Positions 1-5,233 of a stretch of DNA of 5,310 nucleotides are shown here, piece after piece (position 1 is the first letter of the stretch; each line of letters begins with the position of its first letter). Origin of the DNA: Emcibacteraceae bacterium. GTDB taxonomy: Bacteria > Pseudomonadota > Alphaproteobacteria > Sphingomonadales > Emcibacteraceae. The DNA is taken from NCBI GenBank assembly GCA_016763335.1, contig JAESUD010000189.1:1-5310 (forward strand), given 5' to 3'. Position numbers and translations under genes: made by a program. The notes below the pieces were generated by a model. It did no database searches and had not been told where the DNA came from. It was given only the letters and a program-made list of their open reading frames with translations.

Positions 1-148
1 ATTCATGATTGGCTACAGATAAATCGACACCATCATTCAATTTTGTACAAAGCGCGAGGTTTTGATCCAGAAATTCGGCCGGATATGTATTTGCCATTGC
101 CAAACACAAATCACCGACAAATCCAATTTTTATAGTCTTCGCATTCAT
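1..148 (-). CDS. CapA-like (PGA_cap family) protein, N-terminal fragment
   Basis: Only the first 49 codons are in the window, and the gene continues past the left edge. The translated start reads MNAKTIKIGFVGDLCLAMAN, and about 25 residues later comes GVDLSVANHE. This pair resembles the opening of CapA/poly-gamma-glutamate synthesis proteins: a beta strand ending in GD (a likely metal-binding Asp in this metallophosphatase-like fold), then a 'aDl.vaN.E' segment with conserved Asn and Glu. Family members take part in capsule or polyglutamate production, though many in polysaccharide loci have no defined role. The ATG at 148-146 is chosen because the family motif begins a few residues later and no better upstream start is seen. 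The ribosome-binding site is weak (AGAG about 6 bases upstream). No signal peptide precedes the GD motif. It is divergent from the flippase, so the two may flank a shared regulatory region. The assignment rests on two short motifs. Confidence 0.6.
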   Translation of the reverse strand, partial: MNAKTIKIGFVGDLCLAMANTYPAEFLDQNLALCTKLNDGVDLSVANHE

Positions 149-569
149 TACTGCTCTACTTTTCTTTTTCTAAAACTTACTTCAGTGATCAATTTAAGAA
201 ACTTACTTTCTATTACCATAATTAGCTTAGGTGCTTGAACCATATATATCATTTATTAAATTTTGGTTATTCTTCTTGTCTTTATGCACCCAAATACAAC
301 TCCTGTAATGTCATTATGATTATTAAGAGGTGGTTTTTATTTCTACATTTTCCATTAATTTGTAAAGCACTCCAAATAGTAAAAGCGATGAATTTGATTC
401 AATTTTGAATTAATATGTTATTAGAAAGGATATATAAAGATTTTCAATATATATACTTGATTATTCATAGAAACTTACGTTGCAGCAATTGTCATCAACC
501 ATAACATTAATAATTTGGCATTTCTTTAAAACTATATTTCTAATAACAAAATAAAAAGCAGTATATTAA
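149..569. other. AT-rich divergent intergenic region (421 bp)
   Basis: No convincing coding region was found on either strand, and no tRNA-like structure. As a divergent spacer it should hold promoters for both flanking genes, but none is strong. For the plus-strand flippase a weak pair is TTGGCA (516-521) and TCTAAT (540-545) with an 18-bp gap. No ops/JUMPstart element, the RfaH recruitment site common before enterobacterial polysaccharide operons, is visible. The only notable repeat is the short AAACTTAC element described separately. The flippase has no clear Shine-Dalgarno sequence in the last 20 bases of this region. Confidence 0.6.
173..208. repeat. Two 10-bp direct repeats AAACTTACTT near the CapA-like gene start
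   Basis: AAACTTACTT occurs at 173-182 and again at 199-208, exactly 26 bp apart. An eight-base match, AAACTTAC, followed by GT, recurs at 471-478. Read from the CapA-like gene, the first two copies sit 25-60 bp upstream of its ATG as AAGTAAGTTT. Direct repeats in that position could be a regulator site, but the region is very AT-rich and short repeats arise by chance, so this is only a candidate. Confidence 0.25.
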
Positions 570-1907
570 ATGAGCTTAGAGAATAAGATTAAAACCGCAC
601 TCAAATGGTCGGTTCTTTCTAAAGTAGCAATTCAATTGTTTAGTTGGGTTTTAACCTTTTGGACCATTCGCATATTAACACCCGATGATTATGGCTTATT
701 TGCTTTAGCTATGCTTATTATAAGCTTTTTTTATCTGATTAATGAATTCGGTCTTGGACCCGCTATTGTAGTTGAAGAAGATCTAACTGAAGAAAAAATA
801 AGATCTGCAGCAGGATTAATTATAACTATAAATCTTGTAATCAGTTTAATAGTTTTTTTCTCAGCACCTTTAATTGCGGTGTTACTAGAAGATCAGCGCG
901 TAGAACTAGTTATTCAGATCATCTCCATACAATTTATTATAGGAGGTTTTTCAGTAGTGCCGAGGGCATTACTAGTTCGTCGATTAGATTTTAAAAGAAA
1001 GGAACTAATCTTCTTTTTTAGAAATTTGACAGCTGGTGTTTCCACCCTTGTTCTGGCAATATTGGGGTATGGTATTTGGGCTCTGGTCTGGGGTAACTTA
1101 GCGGCTCTCGTTATAAGTGCGGTATTACTAAATTTGTCAGAATTTCACATTCCTTCCTTTGATTTTAAAAAAGTGAAACCAATGATAAAATTTGGTACAA
1201 ACATACTTGTTCAACGTACTGTCTGGTGGCTTTATTTAGAAGCTGATATATTCATAATTAACAGAGTATTATCAACTACCCTTGTCGGATCATACTATAC
1301 TGCAAAATCCTTGGCGGCAATGCCGGGAGATAAAATTGGTCAGCTAGTTAACGAAATAATATTCGCTGGCTTTTCCAAGATTAGAGACAATAAACCACTC
1401 GTAACGCAATCATTGACTAGAGGCATAAAAATGATCTCAATCATTATGTTCCCGGTTTATTTTGGCATTTCATCCGTTAGTTCTGAATTAGTTCACGTGC
1501 TCCTCGGGGAAAAATGGCTTGAAAGTATTTTACCTCTACAAATATTATGTATAGTATTTGCTTTTAGAATTATTAGCGTTCCTTTCAGTGAAGTCTTGAA
1601 TGCATTAAACCATAGTAAAATAGCGGCACAAAATACAATCATCATATCTGTGATCGTGATTGCAAGCTTGGTGACAGGGTCTAATTGGGGGATATTAGGG
1701 GTTTGTATAGCTTGGGGGATAGGATATATGATTGCCTTTAATATTGTTACTCACAGAGGTGCTCGGTACACTGGAATTGGTATTCGCGCATTAATAAAGA
1801 TTCTATCTCGTCCTCTACTTTGTTCTTGCCTCATGTATGCGGTTTATATTCTGTACGTCTACAATTACCAACTGACATGTTTCAGCTTTATAAATTGCTT
1901 ATTTTAA
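570..1907 (+). CDS. Wzx/WzxC-type polysaccharide repeat-unit flippase (C-terminus frameshifted)
   Basis: This is an inner-membrane member of the MOP flippase superfamily (WzxC/TuaB-like, Polysacc_synt family), expected to flip undecaprenyl-linked sugar repeat units to the periplasm for polymerisation. The N-terminus has the family pattern: a basic start (MSLENKIKTALKWS), a long first helix at about residues 14-35, then ILTPDDYGLFALA at 35-47, matching the conserved L.P.dyGl.a. Around a dozen hydrophobic segments follow. A mid-protein segment, YYTAKSLAAMPGDKIGQLVNEIIFAGFSKI, also fits the family. The frame ends at 445 residues with an off-pattern tail (YQLTCFSFINCLF). The expected last helix and basic tail lie in another frame up to 2002; joined, they would give about 477 residues, near the family's usual 470-490. 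The start is the first ATG, with no clear ribosome-binding site. The aminotransferase downstream suggests a polysaccharide operon. The transported glycan cannot be deduced. Confidence 0.87.
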   Translation: MSLENKIKTALKWSVLSKVAIQLFSWVLTFWTIRILTPDDYGLFALAMLIISFFYLINEFGLGPAIVVEEDLTEEKIRSAAGLIITINLVISLIVFFSAPLIAVLLEDQRVELVIQIISIQFIIGGFSVVPRALLVRRLDFKRKELIFFFRNLTAGVSTLVLAILGYGIWALVWGNLAALVISAVLLNLSEFHIPSFDFKKVKPMIKFGTNILVQRTVWWLYLEADIFIINRVLSTTLVGSYYTAKSLAAMPGDKIGQLVNEIIFAGFSKIRDNKPLVTQSLTRGIKMISIIMFPVYFGISSVSSELVHVLLGEKWLESILPLQILCIVFAFRIISVPFSEVLNALNHSKIAAQNTIIISVIVIASLVTGSNWGILGVCIAWGIGYMIAFNIVTHRGARYTGIGIRALIKILSRPLLCSCLMYAVYILYVYNYQLTCFSFINCLF

Positions 1908-2002
1908 TTTCCTTAGGAGTGCTAACATACGCCCTCTCAGCTCTATTGATCCAACGAGAAACATTATTAGAATTAAAGTCTTTCTTCTTTTCACGTAATT
2001 GA
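1862..2002 (+). pseudogene. Displaced C-terminal end of the flippase (frameshifted)
   Basis: The flippase frame gives family-like sequence up to about 1860 (RPLLCSCLMYAVYILYVY), then drifts to a short tail and a stop at 1905-1907. The next frame reads QLPTDMFQLYKLLILISL and continues with a hydrophobic helix, then RETLLELKSFFFSRN, ending in TGA at 2000-2002. A terminal membrane helix followed by a charged R..LLEL tail is what WzxC-like proteins normally carry. Loss of one base between about 1857 and 1877 would explain the break. No homopolymer or slippery heptamer lies there, so neither a typical homopolymer read error nor programmed frameshifting is obvious. The ATG at 1820 in this frame is not a credible separate start, since the protein is meaningful only as the flippase's tail. 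Confidence 0.7.
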
Positions 2003-2007
2003 GCATC

Positions 2008-3180
2008 ATGAAAAACGTGAAATTAAAATATGGGTATTGGGGAAGCAAAGAATTTATTGCAGCATTGCAGGCCCAAAAAACATCTACAAAGCTATTTAAA
2101 GAAAAGCTGTTAACTATTTCTGATTGCGAAGATTTGATTTTACTAAATAGCGGACGGTCTGCTATTCGTGTTGCGCTGAAAAGTTTTAAACAAATTAGAC
2201 CGCATAAAGAAAATATTATTGTCCCCTCTTATACTTGTAATGCTGTTGTAGATGCCATTGTTGATGAAGGCTTAAATCCATTATTTATCGATGTGGATGA
2301 AAACCTGAATTTATCGTTTGAAGTGATTGAAAAGCTTGATCTCACAAACGTATTAGCCATTATTATTGAACACGCTAACGGTATTCCCAGTGACATAAAG
2401 CGCATTAGCAACATCACCCAATCTAATGAAATATTTTTAATTGATGATGCTGCTCAAATTCAGGGAGTATCAATAAATGGCAAACCACTTGGTAGTCTTG
2501 GTGATGTAGGTATTTATAGCTTCGCTCAGTCGAAAACACTGGTGGGTGGCATTAGCGGCAGTGGTGGAGCGTTGCTGATAAACAACCCTATTCTGGTGGA
2601 TCCATGCCAACAACTTACGGCTAGCCTTTCCGTATCAGATAACGGTCGAATTGCCGCCTTGAAGTTTGCAACTACATATCTGTTAGAAAAATATACTTAT
2701 TTAATATCATACTATTATAGGCGAATTTTTCCAAAAACCAAATTTGCAAAAATGGAAATATCACTTATCAATCCTGTGAATTCTGCAATGTTATTGGCAC
2801 AATTTTCGCGGCTCAAATATATTTTAGAAGGCAAAAGAAAAGCCGTATTATTATATATGAAGTTAAAATCTAATTATCCAAAAATAGACTTTGTCCAAGA
2901 TATAAAAAACAAAGATATAATTAAATTGCTCATTAAATTGCCAATCGGATTAACACCGGATCAAATAAAAATATCGATGAAACAAGAGGGTATACAAACC
3001 AGGCTAGCGTATGATTTGCCCTGGGCAACAAATAACCCAAACTGTAAAAATGCACTGAAAATTGCTTCTCATATGATAGAAGTTCCCATTGTAATTGGCA
3101 TGGAAGAAAGTGATGTAAAATATATTCTGGACAAGTTTCAGATGATTATCAGTGAAAATGATACCCCTATTTCGATCTAA
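2008..3180 (+). CDS. DegT/DnrJ/EryC1/StrS-family PLP-dependent aminotransferase
   Basis: This is a 390-residue fold-type I PLP enzyme of the sugar-aminotransferase family, which usually transfers an amino group from glutamate to a keto-sugar nucleotide to make an amino sugar. Family landmarks appear in order: NSGRSAIRVAL (residues 47-57, cofactor phosphate loop); IIVPSYTCNAVVDAI followed by PLFIDVDENLNLS; IDDAAQ (D146-Q150, with the Asp that contacts the PLP ring nitrogen); SFAQSK with the likely Schiff-base lysine K176; a glycine-rich GISGSGGALL segment; and a C-terminal TRLAYDLPW...VPI block. Length is typical. The ATG at 2008 is preferred. An in-frame TTG at 1999 would add three residues and overlap the displaced flippase stop (2000-2002). 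Neither has a strong ribosome-binding site, which suggests coupling to flippase translation; the frameshift would now disturb that coupling. It presumably supplies an amino sugar for the glycan the flippase exports. Sequence alone does not give the sugar substrate. Confidence 0.85.
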   Translation: MKNVKLKYGYWGSKEFIAALQAQKTSTKLFKEKLLTISDCEDLILLNSGRSAIRVALKSFKQIRPHKENIIVPSYTCNAVVDAIVDEGLNPLFIDVDENLNLSFEVIEKLDLTNVLAIIIEHANGIPSDIKRISNITQSNEIFLIDDAAQIQGVSINGKPLGSLGDVGIYSFAQSKTLVGGISGSGGALLINNPILVDPCQQLTASLSVSDNGRIAALKFATTYLLEKYTYLISYYYRRIFPKTKFAKMEISLINPVNSAMLLAQFSRLKYILEGKRKAVLLYMKLKSNYPKIDFVQDIKNKDIIKLLIKLPIGLTPDQIKISMKQEGIQTRLAYDLPWATNNPNCKNALKIASHMIEVPIVIGMEESDVKYILDKFQMIISENDTPISI

Positions 3181-3230
3181 TTATGATATAAAACAAGACT
3201 ACATCCAAAGTCTAAATCAGTCATACATTA

Positions 3231-3245
3231 GAGGTAAATCAAATA
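3231..3245 (+). promoter_or_regulatory. Shine-Dalgarno sequence paired with an ATA codon (hydrolase start)
   Basis: AGAGGT (3230-3235) provides a five-base GAGGT match to the 16S rRNA 3' end. Seven bases later, in the hydrolase frame, lies ATA (3243-3245), where an ATG would be expected. No ATG, GTG or TTG occurs in that frame between the upstream stop (TAA, 3213-3215) and the ATG at 3453. The spacing is ideal for initiation, so ATA most likely marks the ancestral start, one G-to-A change from ATG. Confidence 0.55.
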
Positions 3246-4016
3246 TCCTTAACACCATCAAACAAACATCAAATTCCATTTGTCTTCATCCATGGTTCTT
3301 ATGCTAATTCCAAAAGCTGGAAAAAAATTACAGAACGATTAGCCAATAATAGAGAGTGCTTTACAGTTGATCTTCCTGGACATGGCGGCACCGCAGAACC
3401 TAATGATTTAGAGGCACCCGATTTAAGACCAGAATTCGCACGGCTCAATGAAATGCTCGACGGCAAAATTGATCCAAAAATTGGTGTCCATCTTGTTGGT
3501 CATTCATTTGGCGGGGTCGTTGCACTTGCTGCTACAATGGCAAAGATCGTCCCAGTAAAAAAACTAACACTGTTTGAAACGGTTGATGTTTCTGTACTTG
3601 AAGTGTTTGGCATGGACGCAGCCATGAACAAAGTTAATGAATTTGTCGTCCAGTTTAAAGAGGCTTATAATAACGACGAAGATTATGCGTGCGCCAGAGT
3701 GATTGATTTTTGGGGCGGTCAAGGCTCTTTCGAAGCCATTCCCCAATATATTCAACAACAGATGATAACTATGACACAAAATAATATTCGTCACTGGGAG
3801 CTTATTAAAAACAATGCTAAGCCGCAGGCAGCATACCAATCATTAAATATTCCGGTCAATCTAGTCTACGGCAGCAAATCTAACATGGTAGCTAAGACAA
3901 TTTCAAAAACACTTCATCAACATTTTCCCAACAGTTCACTGTTCGAAATTAATGGGGCCAGTCACTTTATGATTACCACTCATACGGATGAATGCGTCGA
4001 AATCATTAAAGAATAA
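3243..4016 (+). CDS. Alpha/beta-hydrolase fold protein with non-canonical or lost start codon
   Basis: From ATA at 3243 the frame gives 257 residues, a normal size for a single-domain alpha/beta hydrolase. The N-terminal part is clearly real protein: IPFVFIHGSYANSKSW (oxyanion-hole HG at residues 17-18), then FTVDLPGHGGTAEP (43-48 DLPGHG), both family hallmarks. The nucleophile elbow VGHSFGG puts Ser at 88, and GASHF puts the catalytic His at 241. The usual Asp after the sixth or seventh strand is not obvious: the segment reads VNLVYGSKSNMV (about 206-215), with Ser/Asn where Asp is common, so the acid may sit elsewhere, for example near LFETVD. Starting at the first ATG (3453) would remove the HG and DLPGHG motifs and leave 187 residues unlikely to fold. 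The gene therefore either starts at ATA with poor efficiency or is inactivated by a start mutation. The substrate is unknown. It lies 62 bp beyond the aminotransferase and may be on its transcript. Confidence 0.75.
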   Translation: MSLTPSNKHQIPFVFIHGSYANSKSWKKITERLANNRECFTVDLPGHGGTAEPNDLEAPDLRPEFARLNEMLDGKIDPKIGVHLVGHSFGGVVALAATMAKIVPVKKLTLFETVDVSVLEVFGMDAAMNKVNEFVVQFKEAYNNDEDYACARVIDFWGGQGSFEAIPQYIQQQMITMTQNNIRHWELIKNNAKPQAAYQSLNIPVNLVYGSKSNMVAKTISKTLHQHFPNSSLFEINGASHFMITTHTDECVEIIKE

Positions 4017-4022
4017 AATTGC

Positions 4023-4051
4023 AATGTAAAATATACTTTACATTATGTAAA
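4023..4051 (+). promoter_or_regulatory. Three-armed inverted repeat, candidate XRE operator
   Basis: AATGTAAA (4023-4030) is inverted as TTTACATT (4037-4044), and the second arm is also half of TTTACATTATGTAAA (4037-4051), a perfect palindrome about one central T. The first unit, ATGTAAAATATACTTTACAT (4024-4043), matches its own reverse complement at 18 of 20 positions. No T-run follows, so it is not a terminator. A reasonable -10 box, TATCAT (4055-4060, five of six consensus), would place a -35 box near 4032-4037, inside the repeat. A bound protein would therefore block the promoter. The gene pair just downstream encodes a small XRE regulator, so autorepression is the natural inference. Confidence 0.6.
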
Positions 4052-4059
4052 TAATATCA

Positions 4060-4077
4060 TACATATTCTTTTTTAAA
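4060..4077 (+). repeat. Shared leader block, first copy (TACATATTCT.TT.TAAA)
   Basis: TACATATTCT, then TT and TAAA at matching offsets, occurs at 4060-4077 and again at 4798-4815, with 16 of 18 bases identical. Each copy lies just before a start codon: 12 bases before the ATG at 4090 and 7 bases before the ATG at 4823. Its position suggests a common 5' leader or promoter-proximal element for the membrane protein/XRE pair and the NNPY-repeat gene. Shared descent of a promoter fragment is also possible. Confidence 0.4.
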
Positions 4078-4089
4078 TAGGAGGATGTT

Positions 4090-4548
4090 ATGGACGTATC
4101 AAATCGTGAAAAATCTATTTGGATTGAATTATTCGTTTCTATAGGTGTGGCAATATATTATTTTACCAATGTTTTTTCCGCAGGTGGATTTAATGATATT
4201 ATCAGCGCAGAAGTTGGCAAAGTAATCATCAATGCAATTTTAATTAGCATTGCTGCATCAATTATTCTCAGCATCATTTTCAAACAAAAAGACCCTGAAG
4301 CAAAAGATGAACGCGACAAAGCAATAGAAGCCAGAGCAAACGCTTACGCCTATTATGCACTTACGTTTTTAATAGTTTCGATTATCATTCATATAATGAT
4401 AAATGAAGGCGCTGGTTATTTTTTTAATGAAGATGTATTACGGGTGAGCAACGCACAAACAATGCATTTTATTTTAATTGCTCTTATCATCGCTGGCGCT
4501 GTCAAGTCGGTCACACAATTATTCTGTTATCGCCGAGGATTATCATAA
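4090..4548 (+). CDS. Four-helix membrane protein with DERD motif, partner of an XRE regulator
   Basis: This 152-residue integral membrane protein has four hydrophobic helices at about 10-29, 44-64, 84-104 and 123-143. The loop between helices 2 and 3 carries FKQKDPEAKDERDKAIEARANAYAYY; the DERD motif at 73-76 just before helix 3 resembles the DUF2178-like and related families of small membrane proteins, which are commonly encoded next to XRE regulators. Function is unknown. The start is firm: AGGAGG at 4079-4084, five bases before the ATG. The stop overlaps the next gene's ATG by one base (TAATG), so the two are almost certainly co-translated. The candidate operator at 4023-4051 lies immediately upstream. 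Possible roles are membrane stress sensing or modulation of the regulator; neither is shown by sequence. The family link is by motif and context only. Confidence 0.75.
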   Translation: MDVSNREKSIWIELFVSIGVAIYYFTNVFSAGGFNDIISAEVGKVIINAILISIAASIILSIIFKQKDPEAKDERDKAIEARANAYAYYALTFLIVSIIIHIMINEGAGYFFNEDVLRVSNAQTMHFILIALIIAGAVKSVTQLFCYRRGLS

Positions 4549-4766
4549 TGGCGGGTAAAGTTATAAAAAATAATATTCGCGTTTTACGATTTCAAAATGA
4601 TGAAATGACCCAAGCGGCACTCGCCGATAAATCCGGCGTGACAAGACAGACAATTCTCGCCATTGAGGCTGCAAAATATGCCCCGTCTTTAGAGCTTGCC
4701 TTTAAAATTTCTGATATATTTTCAACCCCACTCGAAGATGTCTTCCAATATGTCGATAAGGAATAA
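4548..4766 (+). CDS. Small XRE-family helix-turn-helix regulator
   Basis: This 72-residue DNA-binding protein is essentially one HTH_3/XRE domain. TQAALADKSGV (21-31) is the second helix and turn, and TRQTILAIEAAKYAPSLELAFKISDIF (32-58) is the recognition helix plus the conserved I..IE..KY.PSLELA.KI signature. The tail STPLEDVFQYVDKE (59-72) matches the ending typical of this compact subgroup, which usually binds DNA as a dimer and represses its own operon. Its ATG overlaps the stop of the membrane protein by one base. GAGGA at 4535-4539, nine bases upstream and inside the preceding gene, can serve as ribosome-binding site. It probably binds the inverted repeat at 4023-4051. There is no sensory or metal-binding domain, so any signal would have to come through its membrane partner or through protein level; this is inference. 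Confidence 0.92.
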   Translation: MAGKVIKNNIRVLRFQNDEMTQAALADKSGVTRQTILAIEAAKYAPSLELAFKISDIFSTPLEDVFQYVDKE

Positions 4767-4769
4767 AAA

Positions 4770-4815
4770 TTGACCGAAGATTTAATTGTTGAATATGTAC
4801 ATATTCTGTTCTAAA
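4770..4815 (+). promoter_or_regulatory. Candidate promoter with 16-bp perfect palindrome and shared leader block (second copy)
   Basis: GAATATGTACATATTC at 4791-4806 is identical to its reverse complement. A -35-like TTGACC (4770-4775, five of six consensus) with an 18-bp gap puts a weak -10-like TATGTA (4794-4799) inside the palindrome. The right half of the palindrome begins the second copy of the leader block shared with 4060-4077 (here 4798-4815). The palindrome differs in sequence from the TGTAAA-type repeat at 4023-4051, so the same regulator need not bind both. It most likely controls the gene starting at 4823. Confidence 0.4.
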
Positions 4816-4822
4816 ATAAGTC

Positions 4823-5233
4823 ATGAAGAGAATAATTGTTACATTTTTAATATCGACCTTTGCCCTAAGCTGTTCCGTCGCAGCACAGACTTATTTGGGG
4901 AAAAACTGCCCACAGGACCCTAATTGTTTAAATAATCCTTATGGTGCAGGAAGCCCTTATAAAAATAATGGTTTTAATAATCCATATAGCGTGAATGGAA
5001 GCTCTCACAGTAACAAATCACCTAATAACCCCTATGCTACAAAACCGCCTAAATTATATGATGAGAATGGCAAATATATGGGATTATTAAGTAATAACCC
5101 CTATTTACCAGATTCTACCTCTAACCCTAATGGTCGATACGGCAACCCCAATTCTGCCGATAGTATCAACAATCCCTACGGTGCAGGTAGTCCATACACA
5201 AATAAAAAAATATATATAGTGCCACAAAAATAA
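4823..5233 (+). CDS. Small exported Asn/Pro/Tyr-rich repeat protein (NNPY repeats)
   Basis: This 136-residue protein has a classic signal peptide: basic MKR, a hydrophobic core at 4-15, and a likely cleavage after VAA (residue 21). C17 is not in a good lipobox (FALSC lacks Leu at -3), so a soluble periplasmic or secreted product is more likely than a lipoprotein. The mature part is low-complexity. NNPY occurs five times, and the unit NNPYGAGSPY is repeated exactly at 37-46 and 116-125. Between them lie KLYDENGKYMGLLSNNPY (77-94) and SNPNGRYGNPNSADSINNPY (100-119), a pattern I recall from short uncharacterised exported proteins in other Gram-negative bacteria. Two cysteines (29 and 35) near the mature N-terminus could form a disulphide. 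No function is known. The start has only a weak ribosome-binding site. A separate promoter seems likely given the 56-bp gap and palindrome upstream. Confidence 0.8.
   Translation: MKRIIVTFLISTFALSCSVAAQTYLGKNCPQDPNCLNNPYGAGSPYKNNGFNNPYSVNGSSHSNKSPNNPYATKPPKLYDENGKYMGLLSNNPYLPDSTSNPNGRYGNPNSADSINNPYGAGSPYTNKKIYIVPQK

Noticed and set aside
149..569. ops/JUMPstart antitermination element before the flippase
   Set aside because: No GGCGGTAG-like core is present. The nearest G-rich stretch (GAGGTGG near 327) does not match.
1840..1880. Programmed -1 frameshift joining the two flippase parts
   Set aside because: No slippery heptamer, upstream Shine-Dalgarno-like stimulator or strong downstream hairpin is visible, so an indel is simpler.
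1820..2002. Separate 60-residue gene starting at the ATG at 1820
   Set aside because: Its first part overlaps the flippase in another frame and is not protein-like. Only the part after about 1862 is meaningful, as the flippase's displaced C-terminus.
2229..2417. Minus-strand open frame inside the aminotransferase
   Set aside because: It lies opposite conserved aminotransferase sequence, has no recognisable features and no ribosome-binding context.
3196..3213. Hairpin AGACT/AGTCT after the aminotransferase as terminator
   Set aside because: The stem has only five pairs with an eight-base loop and no T-run follows.
3564..3839. Minus-strand open frame inside the hydrolase
   Set aside because: It is an antisense shadow of a gene with clear catalytic motifs and has no protein-like character.
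4823..4890. Lipoprotein signal in the NNPY-repeat protein
   Set aside because: The cysteine is preceded by FALS, lacking Leu at -3, while a normal signal peptidase I site (VAA) follows closely.
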